This document shows, in pieces, positions 1 to 7,780 of a stretch of 64,000 bases of DNA. The notes beneath the pieces are model-generated. The model searched no databases. It was not told the DNA's origin and saw only the letters and a program-made list of their open reading frames with translations. The DNA is from RGIG3701 sp964438515. Lineage in GTDB: Bacteria > Planctomycetota > Planctomycetia > Pirellulales > Thermoguttaceae. The stretch lies in the NCBI GenBank assembly GCA_964438515.1, contig CAYTLK010000008.1:7357-71356 (forward strand), written 5' to 3'. Each line of letters starts with the position of its first letter. The stretch's first letter is position 1. Made by a program: the position numbers and the translations under genes.

Positions 1-46
1 TTCGTAAAAGAATCATAGTATTTATACTATTAATTAATAGATGAAG

Positions 47-92
47 TTACAAAAACAAATATATTACAAAAACAAACACGGTTACAAAAACA
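47..92 (+). repeat. Three phased direct repeats upstream of hdc
   Basis: The 11-mer TTACAAAAACA occurs at 47-57, 64-74 and 82-92, spaced 17 and 18 bases, and ends seven bases before the hdc start codon. Just upstream, 15-30 is a perfect inverted repeat (ATAGTA, four-base loop, TACTAT). No Shine-Dalgarno sequence stands before the ATG at 99. The spacing suggests a regulator site or an unusual leader, but low-complexity A-rich DNA could give the same look. The window edge truncates the region, so the promoter may lie outside. Confidence 0.4.
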
Positions 93-98
93 CGCAAA

Positions 99-1307
99 AT
101 GAAAGAAGTACGATTATCGGAATTTCCGCCGAAACCCATTCTCGACGAACTGACGGCACACGCGAAAGCGCTCGTTGAACGTCAATTTCACCAAATGGGC
201 TATCCGTTCGACCAAGATGTGAATCTTTCTGGTTACTACCAGTGGCTGCACGACACGGGATTGTGCGATCTCACGCTCATCAACGTCGGCGACCCGTATA
301 AAAAGTCGTGGGACATGCTGGAAACGGACGAATTTGAACGTCGTTCGATCGATTTTCTCGCACGCAGCTTCGGTTTTCCGGAGGACGACCACTGGGGAGT
401 TTGTACCAACGGCGGAACCGACGGAAATATGCACGGAATTTATTACGGTCGAAAATTCCTCGAAGATGCGGCCCGAAATCTCCAACTGGGTGAAAACTCA
501 CGTCCGATTTTGTACGTTTCGTGCGAGGCGCATTATTCTGTACGAAAACTCGGCGATATTTTGCAGATCGAAACGCGTTTGATTAACGCACACCCAATGG
601 GACAGATGGACGTGGAAGATTTTCGCAGAAAATTGGATCCTGCGCGTCCGGCGCTTGTAGCGATTGCAATCGGCGGAACGTTCAAAGGCGCAATCGACGA
701 TCAAGAGGCGATCGAACGAGTTTTGGAAGAGGTGCGTCCGCCGGCGGTGTATCGTCATTTGGACGTTGCGCTTTTCGGAGGTTATTTACCGTGGGTCGAA
801 GATGAAAACGTGAGAAACATCCTGAATCAGCGGCTCCGACACTTTGATTCCCTTGCAGTTTCGGGACACAAATTCCTCGCGATGAACGAACCTGTTGGGA
901 TTTTTATCTGTCGAAAAGACATTTTAAATCATCTTCATACGTACAGCGTCCCGTATTTGAACGGCGTGATTCCGACGATCAGCTGTTCCCGAAGCGGGTT
1001 CGATCCGTTGAAATTGTACTGGCGCATCACAACGACCGGTCCGGAGGGTTTTCGTGCAGAAACGGCTCACATCCTGAAAATGACGCAATTGCTGGTGAAA
1101 CGTCTGAATGAAATCGGTGTAAAAACTTACGTAAACCCTTATTCCAACACGGTTTGTATGGAACGTCCTGCACCTTCGGTCGTTCATAAATACGCGATGG
1201 CGTGCGGCGACTGTCCCCATTTCGGCCCGCTGGCGCACGTGGTTGTGATGCAGTTCTTCAACGAAACTCTCATTGAGGAATTTGTGAGCGATATTCAAAA
1301 ATCGTAA
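99..1307 (+). CDS. hdc: Histidine decarboxylase, PLP-dependent
   Basis: This 402-residue protein belongs to the group II PLP decarboxylases and most resembles the bacterial histidine decarboxylases that make histamine and CO2 from histidine. The cofactor lysine is K258 in SGHKF. H145 (SCEAHYS) would stack on the PLP ring, and D222 (HLDVALFGG) would hold the pyridine nitrogen. The stretch CTNGGTDGNMHG near residue 102 is the usual phosphate-side glycine-rich motif. Length fits the family. It is cytoplasmic, with no signal peptide. The next gene begins 40 bases downstream on the same strand, so the two may be cotranscribed, although no functional link is known. Specificity for histidine rather than another amino acid is inferred from overall similarity. 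Confidence 0.82.
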   Translation: MKEVRLSEFPPKPILDELTAHAKALVERQFHQMGYPFDQDVNLSGYYQWLHDTGLCDLTLINVGDPYKKSWDMLETDEFERRSIDFLARSFGFPEDDHWGVCTNGGTDGNMHGIYYGRKFLEDAARNLQLGENSRPILYVSCEAHYSVRKLGDILQIETRLINAHPMGQMDVEDFRRKLDPARPALVAIAIGGTFKGAIDDQEAIERVLEEVRPPAVYRHLDVALFGGYLPWVEDENVRNILNQRLRHFDSLAVSGHKFLAMNEPVGIFICRKDILNHLHTYSVPYLNGVIPTISCSRSGFDPLKLYWRITTTGPEGFRAETAHILKMTQLLVKRLNEIGVKTYVNPYSNTVCMERPAPSVVHKYAMACGDCPHFGPLAHVVVMQFFNETLIEEFVSDIQKS

Positions 1308-1347
1308 TTCGTTCCTTGGGATTCCATCCTCGAAAATCGGTGTTCTT

Positions 1348-2727
1348 ATGCTTCGCTGGTCCTTGAAAATCGTCGTTTTTTTCATTTTGACGGTCCTTCT
1401 GCATCTCGGAACCCTGCATCCAGCGGTTCTTGAAGGGGTGCGGGCGCTCAGTCCGTTCCTCTTCCTCGCAAATCTTTTTGCGGGAACCGCTGCGGCGTTC
1501 GGAGCCTTTTCGATCGTTTTGGGCGTCGCGTTTTTGGGACTTTCGCTCTGGAAACGCCGTTTTTTTTGTCGCTGGGTCTGCCCGCTCGGATTCCTGCAGG
1601 ACGTCTTACGTTCCGTGCGTTCGCGGATTTTGACGCTTTTTTTGAAAAAGTCTTACGACCTGAAATATCGGTTCCTTTCGTACGTCGGAATCGTGTTTGC
1701 GCTCGCAACTTTTGCCGTGATTTTGGTCGGCGGACTCACGTTTTTATGGCTCGATCCGCTTATAATTCTGCATGGTGCGCACTCCGCGCACTGGTGTCGG
1801 TTGTTTCTTGCTGCAATCGGCGTCTCTGTCTTGATTTTCCCTCGATTTTGGTGCTGGACGCTTTGTCCCTGCGGCGGAACGCAGGAAATTCTGTGGCGTT
1901 CGACCCATTTTTTTATCCGTCCGCGAAAAAACACCCATTCCGTTTCCTCTTCCGAGACGCCGGCCGAAGCGCCTTCAGAAACCTCGTTCAATCCGTCTTC
2001 CGAAGCGTCTTCCGAGCCGGTTCGACGTTCTTTCTTTCGGACGCTCGGAGCGTTGTGCGTTGTTGCAGTTTCAGGAGGAACGCTCGTTGCACTTTCTCGC
2101 AACGTTATTCAAAAGTCGCTTGCAAAGCTTGGAACAATCGTTCGTTTTCGACCGCCCGGAGCCGTTTCCGAGCCGGAGTTTCTCGCACGCTGCACACGCT
2201 GCGGAGCGTGCATTCACGTCTGTCCGACGCACCTTCTGGTTCCGATTCAGGAGGTGAAAGACGCGGCAGATCTCGCAACGGTCGAAACGCCGACACTCTG
2301 TTTCGAGTCCGCAGATTCCGAAGCCCGCATCTATTGTGACGAAGGATGTATTAAATGTATGCAAATCTGTCCGACGGGTGCGCTCCGTCCGCTTCATCAG
2401 GAGGAGAAAAAGACGGTCCGTTTGGCGCGATGTACTTTCGATTTCGAGCTTTGCCGCCGTTTTTACCAGATGGAATGTTCGATTTGTTTTCAGTCGTGTC
2501 CGTACGGCGCCATTGAGGAAGTGTGGTCGGACGCCACGTATTCCAACATTCCCGCCATCAATCCGACCCTCTGCACGGGCTGCGGGAAATGCGCCGCCTT
2601 CTGTCCCGGCGAGCCGCTGATTCGATGGGACGCCGACAGTTCGAATGCGTCCGAAAACGTGGAAACGACCGGCAAAAAGGCGCTGAAAATCGTGAATCTG
2701 AGGAACGATGAAGAAGGTGCGGAATGA
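1348..2727 (+). CDS. NapH-NapG-like fused membrane polyferredoxin
   Basis: A 459-residue iron-sulfur membrane protein, probably passing electrons from quinol toward a periplasmic or soluble acceptor. The first half has hydrophobic segments and the NapH/NosR signatures CRWVCPLG (near residue 73) and CWTLCPCGG (near 170). A linker rich in Ser and Glu follows. The second half looks like NapG: an RRSFFRTLG segment followed by a hydrophobic stretch (Tat-like or internal anchor), then RPPGAVSEPEFLARC and several four-cysteine 4Fe-4S motifs (CTRCGACIHVC, CIKCMQIC, CSICFQSC, CTGCGKCAAFC). NapH and NapG are normally separate subunits, so this is a fusion. The ATG at 1348 was chosen as the first start before the first membrane helix. 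No nitrate reductase catalytic gene is near, so the partner is unknown. Confidence 0.75.
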   Translation: MLRWSLKIVVFFILTVLLHLGTLHPAVLEGVRALSPFLFLANLFAGTAAAFGAFSIVLGVAFLGLSLWKRRFFCRWVCPLGFLQDVLRSVRSRILTLFLKKSYDLKYRFLSYVGIVFALATFAVILVGGLTFLWLDPLIILHGAHSAHWCRLFLAAIGVSVLIFPRFWCWTLCPCGGTQEILWRSTHFFIRPRKNTHSVSSSETPAEAPSETSFNPSSEASSEPVRRSFFRTLGALCVVAVSGGTLVALSRNVIQKSLAKLGTIVRFRPPGAVSEPEFLARCTRCGACIHVCPTHLLVPIQEVKDAADLATVETPTLCFESADSEARIYCDEGCIKCMQICPTGALRPLHQEEKKTVRLARCTFDFELCRRFYQMECSICFQSCPYGAIEEVWSDATYSNIPAINPTLCTGCGKCAAFCPGEPLIRWDADSSNASENVETTGKKALKIVNLRNDEEGAE

Positions 2728-2742
2728 GAAAAAGTTCCGCAC
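2717..2742 (+). terminator. Hairpin across the polyferredoxin stop codon
   Basis: GTGCGGAA (2717-2724) and TTCCGCAC (2735-2742) form an eight-base-pair stem around a ten-base loop that contains the stop codon. There is no T-run after it, so factor-independent termination is uncertain. A second inverted repeat (2770-2777 with 2794-2801) follows. The pair lies between convergent genes. Confidence 0.3.
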
Positions 2743-2858
2743 GCGTTCATGAGCGAAAATCGAAGGTCCAACTCAAAGCAGGAAACGATTCATTTTGAGT
2801 TGAAAAAACTCACGGACGCGGCGGAACTTCAGGAGAGTTCCCGTTCAAAATTCAAAAC

Positions 2859-3119
2859 TTATTCTGTTGGACGGTCAGAAGGGTTCTTTTTTCTCTCGCA
2901 GGAACAAACGCCGCCTTCCTGACAGCCGCACTTGCAGCCGACACCACATTTGCAGCCGCCAGAGCAACTGTCGGAAGGGGCGATTTCGTCCTCACGAATC
3001 CGAAAAGCGCAGTTTTTGCACGTTCCGCACTCTCCGTGTTTGATTTTTTTGTAAAAAAGCCGAAATACATAAATTGCCGCTGCAGCAACAATCCCAGCAA
3101 TGATTAAAGATTCGTACAT
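2859..3119 (-). CDS. FeoB-associated Cys-rich membrane protein
   Basis: An 86-residue protein with one N-terminal membrane helix (about residues 4-24) followed by a basic YKKIKHG segment and a cysteine-rich tail with CGTCKNC, CKCGVGCKCGC and CSC. This is the layout of the small FeoB-associated Cys-rich proteins (PF12669) coded next to ferrous iron transporters. Its role is not established; metal binding is likely from the cysteines. It follows the feoB reading frame by 76 bases on the same strand, with a T-rich spacer between them and a purine-rich ribosome site (GAAAGGTTGAAAAGG) before the ATG, so it is probably the last gene of a feo operon. Confidence 0.75.
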   Translation of the reverse strand: MYESLIIAGIVAAAAIYVFRLFYKKIKHGECGTCKNCAFRIREDEIAPSDSCSGGCKCGVGCKCGCQEGGVCSCERKKNPSDRPTE

Positions 3120-3195
3120 TTTTTAAACCTTTTCAACCTTTCTTTCAAATTTTTATAGTTTTTCGAGTTTTTTTGGTTTTTTTGGTTTTTTCGAG

Positions 3196-4077
3196 TTACA
3201 ATCCGAAAACATGAGTTCCGATCTGGAAGACCGCCGCACAGACGATCCACGCGAGAAAAGAGAGTGCAAACCACTGTCCGAACGCCCATTTCCACGAGCC
3301 GGTTTCTCGGGCCATTACTGCAAACGTCGCCATACATGGAGTCGCGATGAGGGCGAAAAGCAGAATGCAGAGTCCCGAAAGCGGCGAATAGTTTTCACTC
3401 ACGATTTCGCGCAGTGAGGAATCGTCGTCTTCCACGTCGCCGACCCGATAAACGATCCCCATTTCTGCGACAAACACTTCTTTTGCAGCAAAAGCGCCGA
3501 GGAAAGCGGTTCCAATTTTCCAATCCATCCCCATCGGTTTCATGATGGGTTCGATTTCGTCCTTCTGAAACGCGATCCCGCGAGCACGAGCCAAATCGGC
3601 CATATTCAGTACAAGAATCATTGGAATCTTCAATTCCAGAAGCTGAAGCGTCAAAAAAAGGCTGCGTTCAAAGTTTGACGCATCCAGAACGTTTATAAGA
3701 ACCACCTTTTTGTCGCGATTTTCAAACAAATAACGCCGCGCGGCCTCTTCGTCTTCGGAGTGCGCATTCAGACTGTACGCGCCCGGCAAATCGACGACTG
3801 AAAAAGTGCGTCCCTGAAACTTGCAGCGCCCCTCCATCTTTTCCACCGTCACGCCGGGATAGTTTCCCACGTGCTGACGCGCGCCCGTAAGCATGTTGAA
3901 TATCGTGGATTTCCCGCTGTTCGGATTCCCTGCAAGAATCCACTGAAAGTCTTCTACCATCGTTTTTTCTCTCTCGATTTTCGTTTCCGGCTCGATTTCG
4001 GCTTCTGTTTTAGCCTCGCCTAAAATCAGTTCCAAAAAATCAGGGGTTTGAAACGATGGAGTGTGCGGCACACTCAC
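3196..4077 (-). CDS. feoB: FeoB-like iron transporter with its middle deleted
   Basis: FeoB is a membrane ferrous iron transporter of about 700 residues; this open frame codes only 293. Residues 46-161 are the G domain, with G1 GNPNSGKS (50-57), G2 GVTVE (75-79), G3 DLPG (96-99) and G4 NMAD (158-161). Directly after residue 174 the protein jumps to the far C-terminal core, starting IEPIMKPMGMDWKIG and ending in hydrophobic helices. The G5 loop, helical spacer and most gate and core helices are missing, roughly 400 residues, without a frameshift. The junction lies near base 3555. A GTG start at 4077 follows a GGGGGG ribosome site; an alternative ATG is at 3960. No feoA is adjacent. The product could not transport iron as a normal FeoB does. 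A natural deletion and an assembly collapse are both possible. Confidence 0.8.
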   Translation of the reverse strand: MSVPHTPSFQTPDFLELILGEAKTEAEIEPETKIEREKTMVEDFQWILAGNPNSGKSTIFNMLTGARQHVGNYPGVTVEKMEGRCKFQGRTFSVVDLPGAYSLNAHSEDEEAARRYLFENRDKKVVLINVLDASNFERSLFLTLQLLELKIPMILVLNMADLARARGIAFQKDEIEPIMKPMGMDWKIGTAFLGAFAAKEVFVAEMGIVYRVGDVEDDDSSLREIVSENYSPLSGLCILLFALIATPCMATFAVMARETGSWKWAFGQWFALSFLAWIVCAAVFQIGTHVFGL

Positions 4078-4099
4078 AGTTTCGCCCCCCAGATTAGGT

Positions 4100-4132
4100 T
4101 TTAGGAGAGACTAAACTTTAGGCATGACTAAA
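4100..4132 (-). promoter_or_regulatory. Two tandem DtxR-type boxes before feoB
   Basis: TTTAG-N6-CTAAA occurs twice, at 4100-4115 and 4117-4132, exactly 17 bases apart. The second box, TTTAGGCATGACTAAA, is one base from the palindrome TTTAGGCATGCCTAAA typical of DtxR/MntR-family metalloregulators. Reading toward feoB, TTGTTT (4154-4159) and TAAATT (4131-4136) with 17 bases between could be the promoter, with the second box overlapping its -10. Iron-dependent repression of feoB is inferred from position and motif. Confidence 0.6.
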
Positions 4133-4191
4133 ATTTACTCTTTTTTAAAAATAAAACAAGGGGGGGAGGGAGAGATTTTTTCAAAAATATT

Positions 4192-4566
4192 TTATTCTCC
4201 TCGAAAGGGTATGATTCGCAGCTGCGTCACTTGAATTTCGTTCTGCAAACTTTGAAAAACGTTCAGAACAGCGTAAGAGGGACGTTCTTTTGCATTTTTC
4301 GGTCTCGCGACGCAGAAAAAGCTGTAATTCAGCCCCGCCGCAACCTGAGTGGAACACGCGAGAGGGGTTAAATTGTAATTTTCGACCTGAGCGGCCGCCG
4401 CTTCAAACGTTTTGAGAAAATCCGCGTCCAAATCTTTCTGGACGGTCCAGCCGCCGCAAATCATCATGGGTTCTTCTTTCGGATTCTCGGAAAAACACGG
4501 GACGTCGAACGTCAAAAACGTACAAAATGTACAAAACAAACAAAAACATGCAATGAATTTTTTCAT
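4192..4566 (-). CDS. Secreted stefin-like cystatin
   Basis: A 124-residue protein with a hydrophobic signal peptide (residues 1 to about 25, cysteine- and phenylalanine-rich). The mature part begins MMICGGW (34-40), continues with a predicted amphipathic helix, and has QVAAGLNY (74-81) followed by a strand. This order, N-terminal glycine pair, helix, then the QVxAGxN first hairpin, is the stefin/cystatin inhibitor of papain-type cysteine proteases. The C-terminal part (VTQLRIIPF) is shorter than in animal cystatins. Function as a protease inhibitor is inferred from these motifs. The gene lies upstream of feoB on the same strand with a separate control region between, so it is probably not in the feo operon. 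The gene start is ATG after AGGAGT. Confidence 0.65.
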   Translation of the reverse strand: MKKFIACFCLFCTFCTFLTFDVPCFSENPKEEPMMICGGWTVQKDLDADFLKTFEAAAAQVENYNLTPLACSTQVAAGLNYSFFCVARPKNAKERPSYAVLNVFQSLQNEIQVTQLRIIPFRGE

Positions 4567-4609
4567 CGGAACTCCTCGAATCGGAATGTGAAAAATTTGA
4601 AAACTTATA

Positions 4610-4736
4610 CTAACACGATTTGAAATTTCAGGGAATCGTTAGGAGTTTTTCAGCTTCGGTTTCACGCGCGATTCACCCTGCGTGAGAATCTGAACGCCCC
4701 TCTCCCCAGACCAATCACCCGGAAAACTCCGAATAT
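4610..4736. repeat. Dispersed intergenic repeat, copy 1
   Basis: After a TA at 4608-4609 the sequence runs through GAAATTTCAGGGAATCGTT and then GTTTTTCAGCTTCGGTTTC, ending in CCCGGAAAACTCCGAATATT. The same core recurs near 42.9, 44.3 and 52.9 kb. The left end resembles the IS630/MITE ends seen at 7.5, 8.5 and 18.3 kb, but no matching right end was found. It fills the space between the cystatin gene and the GH2 promoter. Confidence 0.6.
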
Positions 4737-4831
4737 TTTAAACTGTTTTTTCATCCGGAATCAGTATATAACAAAACGATTCAAAACGCAAGGGGCGCAA
4801 AAAATTTTTTCGATTTTTTTTGTCGAAACTC

Positions 4832-4860
4832 TTGCAAAAAACGCGAATATGTGTTATAGT
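4832..4860 (+). promoter_or_regulatory. Sigma-70 type promoter for the GH2 gene
   Basis: TTGCAA (4832-4837) and TATAGT (4855-4860) are 17 bases apart, 80 bases before the ATG at 4940. It sits inside a longer upstream extension of the reading frame, which argues that the extension is not translated. Confidence 0.65.
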
Positions 4861-4939
4861 TGAAAAATGGTTAAAATATTCGTCAGAAACATTACAAATG
4901 TTTTGGTCCGTTTGGTCCATTTGTTCTTTAGGAGCTAAT

Positions 4940-7237
4940 ATGAAAAAAGTACTCATTTCGCTGGCTGCGTGCATCGGTGCCGTACTCAGCGTCCCCGCCA
5001 TTCTTTCCGCCGCCGACTGGCAGCTTCAGGAAAATCCAATTTACACACCGTGGGCGGAGCAGGTTTCGCCTGAAAACGCGCATCCCGAATATCCGCGTCC
5101 GCAGTTCACACGCGGCGAGTGGCAGAATCTGAACGGTCTCTGGGATTACGCGATCGTTCCGGAAGGTCAAAAAGCCGAGTCGTACGAAGGGAAAATTCTC
5201 GTTCCGTATCCCGTCGAGTCCGCACTTTCGGGTGTTAAACGTACGGTTGGAAAAGAAAATCGTCTCGTTTATCATCGCACATTCACGGTTCCGGCGGGAT
5301 GGAAGGACAAAAACGTCATTCTGAACATCGAAGCCTGCGACTGGCAAGCCGAAGTGACGGTGAACGGACAGTGCGTCGGCACACATACCGGCGGTTACGC
5401 GCCGTTTGCGTGCGATATTACGAAAGCGCTGAAAGCGGACGCCGAGCAGGAAATCGTCGTGACGGTTTTTGACCCCACGAGCGACAACTGGCAGCCGCGC
5501 GGCAAACAGGTGAAAAATCCGAGCGGAATCTGGTACACCTCCGTGACGGGCATTTGGGGGTCCGTGTGGATGGAACCGGTTGCGAAAGAAGGTTCGTTGC
5601 TGAACTGTGCAGGTTACGCCGCCAAAGTCGTGGACGAGAAACTCGTTCCGGCTCTCGATGGAAATATGGTGATTCAGGGAACTGCCGCGATTGCAGATCC
5701 GAAAGCAACCGTATTTGTCGAAGCCGATGTGATTGACCCCGAAACGAACGTGACGCTTTACAGCGGCGGCGCGATGGTGAAAGACGGCGTCTTCCGCATG
5801 GCGGGGCAGGTGAAAAACGTGAAATATTGGACGCCCAGCGCGCCGTTCCTCTACAAAGTGAATTATCGTCTTTCGGTCAATCAGCGGACGGTGGACCGCG
5901 TCGAAAGTTACATCGGAATGCGTACTTCCACGATTGGAAAAAGCGGCGACGGAATCGTTCGTATGCTTTTGAATAACGAATTCCTGTTCCAGTACGGACC
6001 GCTCGATCAGGGGTGGTGGCCGGACGGACTTTATACGGCTCCGACCGACGAGGCTCTGAAATACGACCTGGAAATGACGAAGAAAATGGGTTTCAACATG
6101 CTGCGAAAGCACGTCAAAGTGGAACCGAGACGCTTCTATTACTGGTGCGACACGCTGGGATTGCTCGTGTGGCAGGATATGCCGAGCGGTGACCGTTACA
6201 TCGGCGGAAACGATCCCGATGTGAAGCGGGAACAGGCGTCGAGCGACAATTACTATCATGAATGGGGCGAAATCATTCGAAATCTCCAAAACTCTCCGTC
6301 GATTGTGATGTGGGTTCCGTTCAATGAAGGTTGGGGACAGTTCGACACGGAAAAAGTCGTAAGCTGGACGAAGAATCTCGACCCCACGCGTCTTGTGGAC
6401 TGCGCGAGCGGCTGGACCGACCGAAATTGCGGCGACGTGCACGACATGCATCGTTACCCGAACCCCGGATGTCCGGAAATTGAAGAAAATCGTGCGGTTG
6501 TGCTCGGCGAATTCGGCGGTTTGGGACTTCCGTGCCCCGACAATGCGTGGAAAAAGCAGGGGAACTGGGGTTACGTTTCTTTTGCGGATAACGACGGTTT
6601 ACGCAGTCGTTACGCGAATCTCATGAAACTCTTGCGTCCGCTCATCGACGAAGGGCTTTCCGCAGCCGTTTACACGCAGACGACCGACGTTGAGATTGAG
6701 GTGAACGGTCTCATGAGTTACGACCGCAAAATCGATAAAATGGGTTGGGAAAACGTTGCGAAATTCAATTCGGGTCTTTACAAACCGCTTCCGATTGTGA
6801 AAGAAGTGATTCCGACGGGCGGCGAATGGTCCTACACGACGGACGCGCCGACAGAGAATTGGGCTTCGGAATCCTTTGACGCTTCCGGCTGGAAAGTCGG
6901 CAAAAATCTTGGCGCTTCGAACGTTCCGAACGTTGTTACGGAAACCGAGTGGAAGACGCCGGAAATCTGGGTCCGACGTACGTTTGACCTTGAAAAGACG
7001 GACGGAATTCAATTTGGTTTGAATTTGTACCACGATGAAGACGCGGAGGTGTACGTGAACGGCGTCAAAGTGTTCGAAACGCAGGGTTATGTTCAGAATT
7101 ACACAGTTTACGATGTTCCGGAAGCGGCGCTTAAGGCGTTCAAGGTCGGCAAAAACACGATTGCGATTCACTGCAAGCAGACGACAGGCGGTCAGTTCAT
7201 TGATTGTGGAATCGTATCGGTGGAAAAAGCGAAGTAA
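4940..7237 (+). CDS. Secreted glycoside hydrolase family 2 enzyme
   Basis: A 765-residue exported enzyme of the GH2 beta-galactosidase/beta-glucuronidase clan. A signal peptide (MKKV to about A24) leads to the jelly-roll sugar-binding domain (FTRGEWQNLNGLWDYA), an Ig-like domain, and a TIM barrel with the acid/base E463 in FNEGWGQ and the nucleophile E524 in LGEFGG. A second jelly-roll domain of about 140 residues closes the protein (KTPEIWVRRTF to HCKQTTGGQF). The start at 4940 follows TTTAGGAGCTAAT and begins the signal peptide; the frame is open upstream to 4820, but a promoter lies there. The exact sugar cannot be read from the sequence. It is transcribed alone. Confidence 0.88.
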   Translation: MKKVLISLAACIGAVLSVPAILSAADWQLQENPIYTPWAEQVSPENAHPEYPRPQFTRGEWQNLNGLWDYAIVPEGQKAESYEGKILVPYPVESALSGVKRTVGKENRLVYHRTFTVPAGWKDKNVILNIEACDWQAEVTVNGQCVGTHTGGYAPFACDITKALKADAEQEIVVTVFDPTSDNWQPRGKQVKNPSGIWYTSVTGIWGSVWMEPVAKEGSLLNCAGYAAKVVDEKLVPALDGNMVIQGTAAIADPKATVFVEADVIDPETNVTLYSGGAMVKDGVFRMAGQVKNVKYWTPSAPFLYKVNYRLSVNQRTVDRVESYIGMRTSTIGKSGDGIVRMLLNNEFLFQYGPLDQGWWPDGLYTAPTDEALKYDLEMTKKMGFNMLRKHVKVEPRRFYYWCDTLGLLVWQDMPSGDRYIGGNDPDVKREQASSDNYYHEWGEIIRNLQNSPSIVMWVPFNEGWGQFDTEKVVSWTKNLDPTRLVDCASGWTDRNCGDVHDMHRYPNPGCPEIEENRAVVLGEFGGLGLPCPDNAWKKQGNWGYVSFADNDGLRSRYANLMKLLRPLIDEGLSAAVYTQTTDVEIEVNGLMSYDRKIDKMGWENVAKFNSGLYKPLPIVKEVIPTGGEWSYTTDAPTENWASESFDASGWKVGKNLGASNVPNVVTETEWKTPEIWVRRTFDLEKTDGIQFGLNLYHDEDAEVYVNGVKVFETQGYVQNYTVYDVPEAALKAFKVGKNTIAIHCKQTTGGQFIDCGIVSVEKAK

Positions 7238-7268
7238 ATTCTGATTTATTCTGATTAAAGACGAATTA

Positions 7269-7310
7269 AGCACAGTATTCAGCGCGGGACGCCATTCCGC
7301 GTTGAGTGCT
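7269..7310 (+). terminator. Imperfect hairpin after the GH2 gene
   Basis: AGCAC (7269-7273) pairs with GTGCT (7306-7310), and inside it CAGCGCGG pairs with CCGCGTTG around a short loop. It lies 32 bases after the GH2 stop codon. No T-run follows, so terminator function is a guess. Confidence 0.35.
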
Positions 7311-7356
7311 GCTGAAAGAACCGTCGTTCGTCCCCGAAAATAGAAACACAATCTAG

Positions 7357-7504
7357 GATCAAGTTTCGTCAAAGGGTACGATTGCGTTCAAACCGATTCG
7401 AATCCATTTTAATGGGGAATCTGGAAATGAATTTGCCAAACGCCTTCTTGATGCAAAATATGGTTCAGGAAATTATCCCACAGGGCCAAGTTCAGAGTAT
7501 AGTA
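7357..7504 (+). pseudogene. Tail of a polymorphic toxin, truncated at both ends
   Basis: After a TAG at 7354 this frame reads about 50 codons including FNGESGNEFAKRLLDAKYG and GNYPTGPSSEY. That wording resembles the last part of many RHS-type polymorphic toxins; the family is from memory and uncertain. The reading frame then runs into a MITE and stops at 7516-7518 within it. If the MITE and one TA are removed in thought, the frame continues through the gap and ends at a TGA (8-base scale overlap) just inside the start of the SUKH gene, as toxin and immunity genes often do. No N-terminal part of the toxin remains in the window. Confidence 0.45.
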
Positions 7505-7727
7505 CTGATTACACTTGAGATTTCAGCTTTTATTTTCCCCCTTTTGCGAGCCGGGGATGTGAGTCCCCAGTAGTCGGCGCGAAGCGAGAGGGTGAACGGA
7601 TGCGAAAAACTCCACACAATCAGCGGGCAAAAGGCCCGCCGCTCGCCTTGGGGCGTTCTTACGTGAAAAATTCAAAATTTTTCAATTCACAACTTGAGGT
7701 CAAACCTGAATTTTAAAGTGTGATGGG
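7505..7727. mobile_element. MITE related to the IS630 relic, about 223 bp
   Basis: The ends CTGATTACACTTGAGATTTCAG (7505-7526) and the complement of 7706-7727 agree at 16 of 22 positions and are flanked by TA at 7503-7504 and 7728-7729, the target of IS630/Tc1 elements. The ends also match those of the transposase relic at 8532-9228. There is no coding capacity, and two internal hairpins (GGGGA with TCCCC near 7553; GCGGGC with GCCCGC near 7640) are present. It separates the toxin tail from its immunity gene. Confidence 0.6.
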
Positions 7728-7780
7728 TACAGAACAAGAAAAATCGTGTTCAGGACAATCCAAACCAGTAAGGACAAAAT

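Noticed and set aside
47..92. Possible CRISPR-like repeats before hdc
   Set aside because: Only three 11-base units with 6-7 base spacers of low complexity and no cas genes.
3104..3337. 77-codon minus-strand frame between feoB and its partner
   Set aside because: Runs through the T-rich spacer and the 3' end of feoB in another frame; low complexity Lys/Asn composition.
4928..6451. Minus-strand open frame of 507 codons
   Set aside because: Antisense to the GH2 gene, whose catalytic residues and promoter are clear.
7382..7573. 63-codon open frame near the toxin tail
   Set aside because: It overlaps the toxin-like frame and the MITE in another frame and has no support.
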